DNA from: Marinomonas sp. MED121
Lineage (GTDB): Bacteria > Pseudomonadota > Gammaproteobacteria > Pseudomonadales > Marinomonadaceae
Reading direction: 5' to 3'
Assembly (NCBI RefSeq): GCF_000153025.1
Contig: NZ_CH672430.1
Span: 270,318-334,317 of the forward strand
Length of the DNA: 64,000 nucleotides
Shown: positions 9,344 through 18,540 of the stretch, piece after piece
How the letters are laid out: the number at the start of each line of letters is the position of its first letter
Position numbering within the stretch: position 1 is the first letter of the stretch
Made by a program: the position numbers and the translations under genes
The notes under the pieces: model-generated
What the model was told of the DNA's origin: nothing
Databases searched by the model: none
The model's input: only the letters and a program-made list of their open reading frames with translations

Positions 9344-11437
9344 ATGTCAACGAATGTCCTTATGACAGTACCAACAGGTCCAGGTGTTGGCCTTACTTCA
9401 GTCTCAGTTGGACTGGTCCGGGCACTTGAACAGCAGGGGCTTAAAGCAAGCTTTTTTAAACCTATCGCCCAACCAAGACCTGGCGACTTTGGCCCCGATC
9501 GATCCACCGCTATGGTAGCCCAAGGCTCAACCTTAACCCCAGCAGACCCCATTCCTCTTCATGAAGCAGAACGCTTTTTATACAACGACCAAATTGAAGA
9601 GCTAATGGAAGAAGTTGTTGCTCGCTTTCAATCAAGCATTGAAGCTGATAGCACGGTTATTATTGAAGGCCTTGCACAAATTCCAGGCCACCCCTATGCC
9701 ACTCGTTTAAACAAAGCCATAGCAAAAACCCTTGATGCCTCATTAGTATTGGTTACAGCACCCAATAATATGCGAGTGAACGAATTAGAGCACCACGTTG
9801 AAATTGCAGCTGGCTCTTACGGTGGCATTAAAGCGGAAGATGTCATCGGCTGCATTTTAAATAAAACCATTCCAGGTTCACTGGGAGCAAAATCCTACGG
9901 GGACTCTTTTGCTCAACGCCCTATCTTTAAGCGCAGTTTTAACCTCTTGGGGCAAATCCCTAAGACAGAGGAGCTGACTTACCCAAGAGCAAGAGACGTT
10001 GCTGACTTCTTAAATGCGAAAGTTATTAATGCAGGCGAAATGGACACCCGTCGTGTTCAATCTTTCACTCTTTGCGCCCGTGGTGTTGAAAACACCTTGC
10101 CCGCTCTTAAGCCAGGTGTCTTAGTTTTCACACCAGGGGATAGAACAGACATTATAATGGCAACGGCAATTGCCGCACTTAATGACACAAAAATAGCAGC
10201 ACTCGTTCTCACAGGAAGCTACCAGCCCAGTGAAGAGCTGTTAAAGCTTTGTGGTAAAGCCATGGCAAAAGGCCTTCCTATTTTATCGGTTGATACTAAT
10301 AGCTGGGAAACAGCGATCGGCATGCAGTCTTTTAACCAAGAAATCCCACTTGATGATAGACAGCGTATTTCCTTAGTAAAAGAGCATATGGCACGCTGTA
10401 TCGATCATGAATGGATCAGTTCATTTGCCTTAAACCAAGATGAAAGAAAGCTCTCACCACCCGCCTTTAGGTACAAGTTGATTGAGCAAGCAAGAGCGCT
10501 TAATAAACGTGTCGTACTACCAGAAGGAGAAGAAATTCGTACCATTGAAGCCGCCTCTATCTGTACCGAAAGAGGAATAGCTCGTTGTGTGTTACTAGGT
10601 GATAAAGCACAGATACACCGCATTGCCCATAACAATGGCATTGAACTTCACCCAGACATTGAAATTTTAAGCCCTAATTCCATTCGTGATCGATATGTCG
10701 CCCCCATGCTGGAAATCAGAAAACATAAGGGTTTGACTGATATTGTTGCCAAAGAGCAGCTAGAAGATAACGTCACCTTAGGTACCATGATGTTGCAAAC
10801 CGGTGATGTAGATGGGCTAGTATCTGGCGCCATTCACACGACAGCAAATACCATTCGCCCTGCACTCCAGCTTGTCAAAACATCATCAAACTCGTCTTTG
10901 GTATCCTCAGTGTTTTTCATGTGTTTACCTGATCAAGTTTTGGTTTATGGGGATTGCGCCATTAACCCTGATCCAAGTGCCGAGCAATTAGCTGAAATAG
11001 CGATTGAAAGTGCCGACTCAGCCATTGCCTTTGGCATTCCAGCAAGAGTTGCCATGATAAGTTACAGTACAGGTGGATCAGGCGCCGGCAATGATGTCGA
11101 AAAGGTGAAACGTGCCACGGAACTTGCTAAAACAAAACGCCCTGATTTATTAATTGATGGCCCCCTTCAATATGACGCTGCCATCATGGAAGATGTTGCA
11201 AAACAAAAAGCACCTAATAGTAAAGTAGCAGGACGCGCAACTGTCTTTATCTTCCCTGACTTAAATACCGGTAATACCACCTACAAAGCAGTACAAAGAA
11301 GTGCTGATGTCATCAGCATAGGACCTATGCTACAAGGCATTCGAAAACCCGTAAATGATCTTTCTCGCGGCGCCTTGGTGGATGATATTGTCTATACTAT
11401 CGCGATTACAGCTATTCAATCAGGCCATAACCCTTAA
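9344..11437 (+). CDS. pta: Phosphate acetyltransferase, long (three-domain) form
   Basis: Interconverts acetyl-CoA + Pi and acetyl phosphate + CoA. An in-frame TTG exists at 9332, but the ATG at 9344 is chosen because GGAAA sits six bases upstream; that gives 697 residues, close to E. coli Pta (714). The N-terminal 330 residues form the BioD-like P-loop domain, followed by a DRTGG-type regulatory domain and a C-terminal PTA_PTB catalytic domain containing YSTGGSGAGNDVEK, DLLIDGPLQYDAA and FPDLNTGNTTYKAVQRSA. It lies 49 bp after ackA and ends at a long hairpin. Confidence 0.97.
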   Translation: MSTNVLMTVPTGPGVGLTSVSVGLVRALEQQGLKASFFKPIAQPRPGDFGPDRSTAMVAQGSTLTPADPIPLHEAERFLYNDQIEELMEEVVARFQSSIEADSTVIIEGLAQIPGHPYATRLNKAIAKTLDASLVLVTAPNNMRVNELEHHVEIAAGSYGGIKAEDVIGCILNKTIPGSLGAKSYGDSFAQRPIFKRSFNLLGQIPKTEELTYPRARDVADFLNAKVINAGEMDTRRVQSFTLCARGVENTLPALKPGVLVFTPGDRTDIIMATAIAALNDTKIAALVLTGSYQPSEELLKLCGKAMAKGLPILSVDTNSWETAIGMQSFNQEIPLDDRQRISLVKEHMARCIDHEWISSFALNQDERKLSPPAFRYKLIEQARALNKRVVLPEGEEIRTIEAASICTERGIARCVLLGDKAQIHRIAHNNGIELHPDIEILSPNSIRDRYVAPMLEIRKHKGLTDIVAKEQLEDNVTLGTMMLQTGDVDGLVSGAIHTTANTIRPALQLVKTSSNSSLVSSVFFMCLPDQVLVYGDCAINPDPSAEQLAEIAIESADSAIAFGIPARVAMISYSTGGSGAGNDVEKVKRATELAKTKRPDLLIDGPLQYDAAIMEDVAKQKAPNSKVAGRATVFIFPDLNTGNTTYKAVQRSADVISIGPMLQGIRKPVNDLSRGALVDDIVYTIAITAIQSGHNP

Positions 11438-11446
11438 TAACGACAA

Positions 11447-11484
11447 AACAAAGAGTGAGGTATCATATCTCCTCGCTCTTTGTT
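11447..11484 (+). terminator. Hairpin after pta
   Basis: AACAAAGAGTGAGG (11447-11460) pairs with CCTCGCTCTTTGTT (11471-11484), 14 bp with a single G-T pair and a 10-base loop. It begins 10 bases after the pta stop. The following tract (CGCTCTTTATT) is only moderately T-rich, so termination may be partial. Confidence 0.6.
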
Positions 11485-11806
11485 CGCTCTTTATTAAAAC
11501 TCACTCCTTTAGCCTGCTTCAATAAAGGCGCTATTTCTAGATCTCATTTCATTAGACCACATTTCATTAGATCACATTACATAAACAAGCCGTTGAAACT
11601 GCGGGCTAAATAAAGCCGCCAAGCAAGATGAATCTGAATCTATTAAAAACACGTCACTAGCACTCATTTAGCCTACTTCAAGTAATTAATTGACTACAAA
11701 CAATGAGATAAATTCAGCAAACCTGCATTTTATCAGCTAGCTTAAAGACACTAAGCTCTTAAGGATAAGAGCAGACTCTATTTATCCAGATTTCATGGAG
11801 GAAAGC
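11485..11806. other. Gene-free region upstream of the pilin gene
   Basis: About 320 bp with no credible ORF. It holds an imperfect 21-bp direct repeat (11502-11522 and 11661-11681, two mismatches, common core TTTAGCCT-N-CTTCAA), an 11-bp tandem-like repeat ATTTCATTAGA (11546-11556 and 11561-11571), and a small hairpin GCTCTTA-AGGA-TAAGAGC (11755-11772) about 35 bp before the pilin start. No sigma-54 TGGCAC/TTGCA promoter, which often drives pilin genes, was found. Confidence 0.45.
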
Positions 11807-12286
11807 ATGGATAGAAAGCCTCTTTCACCTCAAGTAAATCGATTGAGTGGATTCACCTTGGTCGAACTTATGATAGTCATCGCTATTATCTCAATTTTAG
11901 CCAGTTTAAGTGCGCCAAAGTTAGCCAGACAGGTTGCCAAAGCCAACCTAGTTGCCGCTCATAATTTAGCTAGTCAAAACCAAGCTGCAATCGAAGAGTT
12001 CATCATGATCAATGACAGTTATCCTTCAAGTGATGAGTTTGTGAGTTGGTTAATTACAGATGAATCCGACCCTCATATAAACACCATAAGCTTGGATAAC
12101 AATGAAGGCACTAGCGGTGATTTAACCATTAAACTAAATGCCCTGCCTGGACTTGAAGCCGGCCATTACTTCTTATTCTCAAGAGACGACAGTGCTAACT
12201 GGCAATGCCTCTCTTCCCTTTCTTCAGATTACCTGCCTAGTCATTGTTCAACAGCTGACCTAGCCGATGAGGAGAGCGAATTATGA
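11807..12286 (+). CDS. Type IV pilin-like prepilin (class III signal peptide)
   Basis: Major or minor pilin subunit. Residues 1-15 form a short basic leader ending in Gly, followed by the classic N-methylation motif (G-FTLVELMIVIAII) and the hydrophobic N-terminal helix. The C-terminal half has a Cys pair (QWQC and SHC) that would form the pilin disulfide loop. The ATG at 11807 is chosen over the in-frame ATG at 11795 because a strong SD (GGAGGAAAG) lies directly between them; the product is 159 residues. The globular part is not recognisable beyond this. The stop overlaps the ATPase start by four bases, so the genes are coupled. The prepilin peptidase of the same cluster would process it. 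Confidence 0.85.
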   Translation: MDRKPLSPQVNRLSGFTLVELMIVIAIISILASLSAPKLARQVAKANLVAAHNLASQNQAAIEEFIMINDSYPSSDEFVSWLITDESDPHINTISLDNNEGTSGDLTIKLNALPGLEAGHYFLFSRDDSANWQCLSSLSSDYLPSHCSTADLADEESEL

Positions 12287-13215
12287 TGTTAGAAGAGATC
12301 CTTAAACATGCCGATGAAATGCAAGCGACGGACATTCATTTTTGCCCTGAACATGATGATTTTAAAATTTTATTTCGCCGTTCAGGCAGACTCAATTTAT
12401 TTACACGCCAATCAAAAGGCAATCTGATCAATCGACTTAAGATCATCTCCAGCTTAGACCTCTCAGAAACAAGGCGCACTCAAGAAGGTCAATTTGAAAG
12501 TCAAATCAACAATAAAAAATACTTCATTCGAATCAGCATTATCGCCACTCAAAAAGGCGAGAAAGTCGCGTTAAGACTGTTACATCAAGATAAAATTCGC
12601 ATATTACCTGAGTTAAATATCCCCACCCATTTAGCGAATGAAATCAGCAAGGCATTATTATTAGATAGCGGTCTTTTCTTGGTGTGTGGCGCGACAGGAG
12701 CAGGTAAAACGACAACCTTATATGCTTGCCTTGATTCACTTAATAATGGTGAGCGAGCCATCTTTACCATTGAAGACCCTGTTGAATATGAAGTCGCTGA
12801 ATATTTTCAATGTGAGCCCCAATTGGCTATCGATATCACCCCTTGTAAGTTACTAAAGTCCTTTATGCGGCAAGATCCAGATATTATTTTAATTGGGGAG
12901 TTAAGGGATGCTGAAACAGCGCAACTTGCTATCGCAGCCGCACTCACAGGCCATATGGTTTTTGCCACACTTCACAGTAACTCAGCCATAGATGCGATTC
13001 ATAGAATGCAATCATGGCAGGTGGACTTCTTTGCTTTTAGCAGTGTTGTACGCTTGATACTCCATCAAAAAATGCAATTTCAATCACAAAAGCCACAACC
13101 TCTTTTTTGCGGAATCAAGCCTAATTGGCAAAGCCAAAATCGTCCAAAAAGTTATCAAAATTTAACGCAAGACATTAACTATTGGGATTTTTTTGAATCA
13201 AATCAGGAAGATTAG
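12283..13215 (+). CDS. Short type IV pilus/type II secretion assembly ATPase (PilB/GspE/ComGA-like)
   Basis: Hexameric secretion NTPase expected to power pilin polymerisation. All core motifs are visible: Walker A GATGAGKTT (about residues 138-146), Asp box TIEDPVEY, Walker B DPDIILIGELRDAETAQ and His box ALTGHMVFATLHS. At 310 residues it is far below PilB (about 560-570). The N-terminal MshEN/N1 regulatory domain is absent, with the protein beginning at the N2 core. The C-terminal zinc-binding tetracysteine segment is also missing, replaced by a Gln/Lys-rich tail. The size resembles Gram-positive ComGA. The start overlaps the pilin stop, with GAGGAGAG as SD. Confidence 0.85.
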   Translation: MMLEEILKHADEMQATDIHFCPEHDDFKILFRRSGRLNLFTRQSKGNLINRLKIISSLDLSETRRTQEGQFESQINNKKYFIRISIIATQKGEKVALRLLHQDKIRILPELNIPTHLANEISKALLLDSGLFLVCGATGAGKTTTLYACLDSLNNGERAIFTIEDPVEYEVAEYFQCEPQLAIDITPCKLLKSFMRQDPDIILIGELRDAETAQLAIAAALTGHMVFATLHSNSAIDAIHRMQSWQVDFFAFSSVVRLILHQKMQFQSQKPQPLFCGIKPNWQSQNRPKSYQNLTQDINYWDFFESNQED

Positions 13216-13218
13216 AAT

Positions 13219-14268
13219 ATGCCATGGTATTGGGTAAAACAAGCTGATAGCCAAACACTCAGACATTATGCAACATTAGATGCCGCTTACCTTGAGCATT
13301 TTAAACATGCCCTATGGTCTGTAGAAATAACAGAAGTAAAAGTAAAATTATTGAATAGCAAGCAGCTTGAGAAATTTTTATTAGAAATACTCAAAGGATT
13401 AGAGGCAGGGTTAAAGTTTCAAGATGTTTTACTCTATATAAGTCAACATGAGAAAAAGGGCAGCTTGGCTTTATCTGCCCAAGCCCTTCATGATGAAATG
13501 AAGATGGGCGCCCAATTTAATACCTACTTTAAGCAATTAATCGACCCATCCCTGCGAGGGTATTGCGACTTGTTTATCAAAAACAGCACAACAGAGCAGC
13601 TCACACATCACCTAAGTTTGCTTTACGAGCAAATCTCTCAGCTAAGAAATTGGATTATTCGCCTACAAAAAAGCCTTATTTATCCTTTTTTTGTGATTCA
13701 GCTTTCTCTAATTATATGGCTCTTAAGTCAATTTTTTGGCAATCACTCTGTTCAAATACCAGAAGAGAACTTAATAACTTACCTTATTGTAAGCCTTTGT
13801 CAGCTCTTAATAGTCTATTTATGTCAATCTAGCTTAATGATAGCTTTGATAGAATTAGCGTTTTCATCTTTTCGCTTTAACAAACTTTTTAGCTTACTAA
13901 ATGCTTCTATAAAAGCAGGCAATCACCTACAAGATGCCTTAACAATTCTCCCTAAAAACTTTCAACACAAACATATCAAGGCTGAGTTACTATTAGTTTA
14001 TTATCATTTAAGGTTAGGTGACTCCTATCTAGAGAGTTTTCCAACTAATTGGTTTCCTAAGGAATCTTTGCTAGCCTTGAAAGCATCATGCCATACAGGC
14101 GATATACTAAGAGCAATAGAATCAGCTGCGCATATCCATCAAAACCGATGGCATAAAGCACTCAATATTGTTGAAAAGGTATGCCCTTTTCTAGGCTTAT
14201 TCATTGCAGGAGGATTTGTGAGTAAAACATTAATCAGTATTTATCTACCCCTGCTAAACCTTAGTTAA
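13219..14268 (+). CDS. GspF/PilC-family inner-membrane platform protein, divergent
   Basis: Probable membrane platform of the pilus machine, linking the cytoplasmic ATPase to pilin extraction. Two weak GspF-type cytoplasmic helical domains (about 50-150 and 225-310) are separated by a membrane segment pair (about 153-172 and 183-205), with a last membrane helix at 325-345. The domain repeat KQLEKFLLEILKGLEAG / NKLFSLLNASIKAG is the visible GspF signature. At 349 residues it is shorter than PilC (about 400). Sequence is poorly conserved, so the call leans on its place between ATPase and peptidase, three bases after the ATPase stop. Confidence 0.75.
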   Translation: MPWYWVKQADSQTLRHYATLDAAYLEHFKHALWSVEITEVKVKLLNSKQLEKFLLEILKGLEAGLKFQDVLLYISQHEKKGSLALSAQALHDEMKMGAQFNTYFKQLIDPSLRGYCDLFIKNSTTEQLTHHLSLLYEQISQLRNWIIRLQKSLIYPFFVIQLSLIIWLLSQFFGNHSVQIPEENLITYLIVSLCQLLIVYLCQSSLMIALIELAFSSFRFNKLFSLLNASIKAGNHLQDALTILPKNFQHKHIKAELLLVYYHLRLGDSYLESFPTNWFPKESLLALKASCHTGDILRAIESAAHIHQNRWHKALNIVEKVCPFLGLFIAGGFVSKTLISIYLPLLNLS

Positions 14269-14286
14269 ATTAAAAGAGAGTCTTAT

Positions 14287-15093
14287 TTGGAATTTACAGC
14301 TTTAAACATTGTCATCTATGCTGCCTTTTGCCTTTGCCTTGGAAGTGCAATGACGGCGTATGTTGTTAGAACACCGAAATATGAAGAGTACACTTGGCGC
14401 AAAGAAGCACATCAATTTTTAGATATTCCTTTTAATGAAAGCACTCCATTAGGGTTTCACTCTGGTATGTCTCAATGCCCCAACTGCCACAACAAGCTAA
14501 AAGCATACGACCTTATTCCTATTTTTAGCTATTTAATCACTAAAGGACAGTGCCGATACTGTCACACTAAAATCTCAATTAAATACCCTTTAACAGAACT
14601 CGCTTGCTTATTGAGCTGTCTGCCTTTATTGATGATCAACCTTCCCCTTGCGCCGCTTATGATAACCACTGTGATTATTACCACTCTCATTGGCATTTCT
14701 ATCATAGATTGGCAACACCAATGGATTCCTGATCATGCAAGTTTATTAATCTTAGGTTTGGGCTTAACCCTCAATTTATTGTTAAGCGAGGTTGCTTTAT
14801 ATCAATCTGTACTGGGAATGTTGATCGGCTACCTTTTAATAGTATCAATCAGGCAAATATATCTTACACTTAGAAAAATAGAGGCCATTGGCTTAGGTGA
14901 CGCCAAGTTATTAGCCGCTTTAGGGGCATGGCAAGGCTTAGAAAATTTATTTTATATCCTGTTTTTTGCCAGTATTTTAGGGGTGCTCTATGCCATTCTT
15001 AACAAACAAGGGCGACATCAAAGTATGGCATTTGGCCCTTTTTTATGTGCATCAGCCTTTATGACTTACTTTAAAACATACTTAATTTATTGA
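14287..15093 (+). CDS. pilD: Prepilin peptidase / N-methyltransferase (A24 family)
   Basis: Membrane aspartic peptidase that cleaves the prepilin leader after Gly and methylates the new N-terminus. The 268-residue protein has the N-terminal zinc-binding four-Cys region (CPNC and CRYC, about 60-95), multiple membrane helices, and both catalytic aspartates: the first in IIDWQHQWIPD, the second in the GxGDxK motif GLGDAKLLAALGAW. The start is a TTG at 14287 with an AGAGAG SD. It lies immediately downstream of the pilus platform gene and eight bases upstream of coaE, the order common in Pseudomonas relatives. Confidence 0.93.
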   Translation: MEFTALNIVIYAAFCLCLGSAMTAYVVRTPKYEEYTWRKEAHQFLDIPFNESTPLGFHSGMSQCPNCHNKLKAYDLIPIFSYLITKGQCRYCHTKISIKYPLTELACLLSCLPLLMINLPLAPLMITTVIITTLIGISIIDWQHQWIPDHASLLILGLGLTLNLLLSEVALYQSVLGMLIGYLLIVSIRQIYLTLRKIEAIGLGDAKLLAALGAWQGLENLFYILFFASILGVLYAILNKQGRHQSMAFGPFLCASAFMTYFKTYLIY

Positions 15094-15100
15094 AGATTTT

Positions 15101-15727
15101 ATGACAAAAAAGAAAGCGTTTGTTGTTGGTTTAGCTGGCGGTATAGGCTCCGGAAAATCAACAATTAGTAAACTATTTAATCAGATTGGGATGATTAGTA
15201 TTGATGCCGACGATGTTGCCAGAGAAGTCGTCGAACCAGGAACTCCCTGTTTAGAAGCAATAGTACAAAGATATGGAAACGCCATACTCCAATCAGATAA
15301 TAGCCTAGATCGAAAGCAATTAAGGCATATTATTTTTAACAACAAAAAAGAGAAAACTTGGTTGGAATCGGTTACTCATCCAGCCATAAAAAAACGCATT
15401 GAAGATTTGATTCAAGCAGCCGATAGCAAATATGTCCTATTGGTACACCCGCTTCTCTTTGAAACAGGTCAAGATGCTCGTTGCGATTATATTATTGCCA
15501 TCAGCGTTGCTAGAGAAGAGCAAATCGCTAGAGTTTGCATGAGAGATAATTGTGATGAAGCGCTGGCAAATAAAATTATTGAAAGCCAGATATCTGATAT
15601 TCAAAGATCAGAACTTGCTAATACAGTAATTAAAAATACTGGAAATATCAGTGATTTGAATGCTAAAGTCGATACATTACACCAGCACATAATTGAAGTT
15701 ATCAATGAAAAAAAGTTTACAAAATAA
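15101..15727 (+). CDS. coaE: Dephospho-CoA kinase
   Basis: Last step of CoA synthesis, phosphorylating the ribose 3'-OH of dephospho-CoA. P-loop [12 protein letters not shown] lies at residues 10-21; [13 protein letters not shown] and the HPLLFETG lid/binding segments follow. Its 208 residues fit the family. It is embedded in the pil cluster and overlaps yacG by 23 bp. Confidence 0.96.
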   Translation: MTKKKAFVVGLAGGIGSGKSTISKLFNQIGMISIDADDVAREVVEPGTPCLEAIVQRYGNAILQSDNSLDRKQLRHIIFNNKKEKTWLESVTHPAIKKRIEDLIQAADSKYVLLVHPLLFETGQDARCDYIIAISVAREEQIARVCMRDNCDEALANKIIESQISDIQRSELANTVIKNTGNISDLNAKVDTLHQHIIEVINEKKFTK

Positions 15728-15926
15728 ACCCGTGGTTAATTGCCCAAACTGTAAAAAAGAAGCCGTTTGGAGCTCAGAAAATAAATATCGTCCATTTTGC
15801 AGTGAGCGATGCAAACTTATTGATTTAGGAGAATGGGCAAGTGGCACTTATGCAATCGCCCAAGCACATTCAGAAGAGGACGAAGTCTTTTCAAGCATGC
15901 TTGAAGACACTTCATCACATTATTAG
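15705..15926 (+). CDS. yacG: YacG-family zinc protein (DNA gyrase inhibitor)
   Basis: Small zinc-finger protein of 73 residues; E. coli YacG binds GyrB and inhibits gyrase. The four zinc ligands appear as CPNC and CSERC, followed by the conserved [15 protein letters not shown]. Translation from the ATG at 15705 fits the family; an in-frame TTG at 15693 is less likely. The start lies inside coaE, indicating translational coupling. Confidence 0.95.
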   Translation: MKKSLQNKPVVNCPNCKKEAVWSSENKYRPFCSERCKLIDLGEWASGTYAIAQAHSEEDEVFSSMLEDTSSHY

Positions 15927-15948
15927 AAGCAAAAATAAGTAGAAAAAT

Positions 15949-17184
15949 ATGGCTGAATTTGACTTTTCAAACCAAAGAGCATTACTAATCGAAGATATGG
16001 CTGAAGCACGTATTCTTCAAAAAAAGATGCTTACAGACTTTGGTTTTAAGCAAATTGAGTTGGCGATGAAAGCAGAGTCCGCGATTGAACTTCTAAGATC
16101 TAATACTTATGACGTTGTTTTATCTGACTACAATTTAGGAAGCGGCAAGGATGGCCAACAACTTTTAGAAGAAGTACGCCACTCGAATTTAATACCCAAT
16201 ACCTCAACCTATTTAATGGTAACCGCTGAAACATCAATTGAGATGGTAATGGGAGCCATTGAGTACCAACCTGATGGCTATATCTCCAAGCCCTTTTCTC
16301 AAGCCTTACTTCAGCGCCGCCTACTTAAGTTAATAGAGAGCAAGCAGAAGCTCTATCCTGTAAATGAAGCACTGGACAATAAAGACTTCGAACAAGCGAT
16401 CAAAGAAGCCGCTGATGTTGTAGAGAGCCACCCTTTTCTAGAATCAAAGTGCGCACGTATCAAAGGTGATTGCTACCTTGAATTAGAGCAATACGATAAT
16501 GCAATTGACCTTTTTCAATCAGCCTTAAAAGAAAGAAAAATGCCATGGGCATTATTTGGCCTCGCGAAGGCTCACTTTTTTAAAGGTAACTACGAAGAAG
16601 CAGAATCACGTTTTAGACAATTAATGCTAGATAACCGCTTTTTTGTTAATGCTTATGATTGGCTTGCTAAATGCCTAGTAAAACAAGATAAAAAGAAAGA
16701 AGCTCAAACAACGTTAATTGATGCCGTAGAAAAATCTCCCAAGGCGATTCTGCGCCAAATTGAATTAGGGGAACTTAGTTCAGATTTAGGCGATTTTGAA
16801 ACAGCGGAAATGTCATTTCGTCGAGCAGTTTTTCTTGCAAAACATTCCATATACAACAGCAGTAGTATTTATTTTCAACATTTAAAATCCTTTATCGGTA
16901 TCGCCAAAGAAAGTGAACTATCCGGCAGACAAGTTGAAAATTTCAAAATCACCCTTAAAAAAATTCAAAAGTTATATGGCGAAAACCCTAAAATTAAAAG
17001 TGGTGCCTATGAAATTGAGATAGAGCTATTCCTAACTCAAGATAAAGTAAACCAAGCGAAAAGCGCTCATCAAATGTATAAGCAAGATATAGAACTAGGA
17101 CTTGCTGTACCGGAAACAAAAAGGTTTAAGAATAAACTAGAGCCATTATTAGGAGAGCAAAGTGAGCAAGATGAACAAGGTTGA
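15949..17184 (+). CDS. Response regulator with C-terminal TPR domain
   Basis: 411 residues: REC domain (about 10-130) with the acidic pair E15/D16, phospho-acceptor D60 in LSDYNLG, T92 in VTAE and K114 in ISKPF, then tetratricopeptide-type helical repeats to the end. There is no DNA-binding or enzymatic output, so it probably works through protein contacts. The REC-TPR architecture resembles Vibrio VieB, which modulates a sensor kinase; that comparison is by architecture only. It overlaps the downstream HATPase gene by 23 bp. A paralogue lies at 18541-20157 on the other strand. Confidence 0.85.
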   Translation: MAEFDFSNQRALLIEDMAEARILQKKMLTDFGFKQIELAMKAESAIELLRSNTYDVVLSDYNLGSGKDGQQLLEEVRHSNLIPNTSTYLMVTAETSIEMVMGAIEYQPDGYISKPFSQALLQRRLLKLIESKQKLYPVNEALDNKDFEQAIKEAADVVESHPFLESKCARIKGDCYLELEQYDNAIDLFQSALKERKMPWALFGLAKAHFFKGNYEEAESRFRQLMLDNRFFVNAYDWLAKCLVKQDKKKEAQTTLIDAVEKSPKAILRQIELGELSSDLGDFETAEMSFRRAVFLAKHSIYNSSSIYFQHLKSFIGIAKESELSGRQVENFKITLKKIQKLYGENPKIKSGAYEIEIELFLTQDKVNQAKSAHQMYKQDIELGLAVPETKRFKNKLEPLLGEQSEQDEQG

Positions 17185-17830
17185 TATCAGTGTAATACTT
17201 GCAAGCTCGATACATGAAAGTAAAAATGCTGTCGGTAACCTCATGTATCAACTTCAGACACTAAAATCTGAATTTGAAGGCCCTTCTGAACAAAGCGATA
17301 AAATTAACAATATCGAAGAAGGGTTGAAACAGCTCAATGATGAATGGGTAGAGTATCTATACTTATTTAAACTTGCTTCTGATGGCTATGACTTACAAAC
17401 CGACTCGCTTCAAGTAAGTGAATTTTTAGACGATCAAGTATTTGCACTAAGTCAATCAGCAACGGCGAAAGACTTATCTTTGGACTTTGAGTGTGATGAA
17501 TCTTTGATGGCAAGCTTTGACGAAAGATTGCTCACATCTGTAATGAGCACTGCTATCTATAATGCGCTAAGGTTCGCTAAAAAGAGAATTGTCTTAAATG
17601 CTGCAATAGAAGATGGCTACCTTGTTTTCAAGATAGAAGACGATGGTGCAGGCTTCTCACACACAGAAGATGAAGAGACCAATTTTTTAGAAAATAATAC
17701 TGGCTTAGGACTCTATTTTGCTGAACTTTCAGCCCAAGCCCATGCTAATAATGGCAAGCAAGGCTTTATCAAAAAGTCTGAGTCAAGCACACTAAAAGGT
17801 GCTTGTCTCAGTATTTACATCCCTCAATAA
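17162..17830 (+). CDS. Small histidine-kinase-like HATPase protein
   Basis: 222-residue soluble protein. An N-terminal helical segment contains H18 in SSIHESKNAVGNL, resembling the H-box (H-E-x-x-N) of histidine kinases, followed by a dimerisation-like helix pair and a HATPase_c domain with N-box (AIYNALRFAKK), G1 (EDDGAGF) and G2 (NTGLGLYFAE). No sensor domain is present. The GTG start at 17162 is backed by GGAG seven bases upstream, which puts it inside the REC-TPR gene. It is probably the cognate kinase or ATP-binding partner of that regulator. Confidence 0.78.
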   Translation: MSKMNKVDISVILASSIHESKNAVGNLMYQLQTLKSEFEGPSEQSDKINNIEEGLKQLNDEWVEYLYLFKLASDGYDLQTDSLQVSEFLDDQVFALSQSATAKDLSLDFECDESLMASFDERLLTSVMSTAIYNALRFAKKRIVLNAAIEDGYLVFKIEDDGAGFSHTEDEETNFLENNTGLGLYFAELSAQAHANNGKQGFIKKSESSTLKGACLSIYIPQ

Positions 17831-17842
17831 TCCCTATTCATT

Positions 17843-18535
17843 TCAAGGTAGCCAAACTTCAAACCGGCTACCTTTGTGGATACTTTCATTACTTAATGAC
17901 ACGAAACCATCCCTGCCCCTATTATGATGGGACTTAGCAATTTCATTACAGTACAACCAACCTAACCCTTGCTCATTTATCTGATCAGACTCAGGCTTTA
18001 ATTCTTGGTTAAATCTTTCCAAAATACTTTGAGGGAAGCCTTGGCTGTTATCATCCACTTGAATCAAAAGCCCATCATCCTGAGTTAAGGCATTGATAGT
18101 CACTACATCTTTTGTGTAACGACTGGCGTTCACTAAAGCGGTGATAATAATAGAGCTCACTAATTCAGAATCAAAATAAGCAGTCAAATCTGCTGGGCAA
18201 TTGATATTCACTTTAACATCACCAAGAACAAACAGGCCTTGTACGCTAAGCATTTGCTCCTCAAGGAACTCACTTACAAAATGCTCATCATGCACTAAAG
18301 GCAGCCTTTCATACTCAATACGATATAAGGTATGTAAATGAAAAAGATTATTCTGTAATCGCGCAACTTCATAATGCATATTTGAAAAACTTTGCTTATG
18401 CTCGTCGCTCATACGAAGTGCTAAAGCACCATTGGCTTCAAATGACTGCAACAGCATCGCCAATGAAGTATTCATATCCTTCACTGTAGAAGCCATAACA
18501 TTGTGAAACTTGATTTCTTTGCTATTCACACTCAA
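17843..18535 (-). CDS. HATPase-domain protein, paralogue lacking the H-box histidine
   Basis: 230-residue soluble protein clearly related to the protein encoded at 17162-17830 on the opposite strand: the segment MASTVKDMNTSLAMLLQ aligns with LASSIHESKNAVGNLMYQ, but the histidine position is K19. The HATPase domain has an N-box (ALVNASRYTKD), a degenerate G1 (VDDNSQGF in place of DDGAGF) and G2 QGLGWLYCNE. It follows the REC-TPR gene 18541-20157 by five bases. It may be a non-catalytic or regulatory partner; that is inference. The two HATPase genes converge with only 12 bp between them. Confidence 0.72.
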   Translation of the reverse strand: MSVNSKEIKFHNVMASTVKDMNTSLAMLLQSFEANGALALRMSDEHKQSFSNMHYEVARLQNNLFHLHTLYRIEYERLPLVHDEHFVSEFLEEQMLSVQGLFVLGDVKVNINCPADLTAYFDSELVSSIIITALVNASRYTKDVVTINALTQDDGLLIQVDDNSQGFPQSILERFNQELKPESDQINEQGLGWLYCNEIAKSHHNRGRDGFVSLSNESIHKGSRFEVWLP

Positions 18536-18540
18536 TCCTT

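Noticed and set aside
13563..13832. Plus-strand ORF inside the GspF-like gene
   Set aside because: Different frame of a gene with membrane topology and operon context; no SD of its own.
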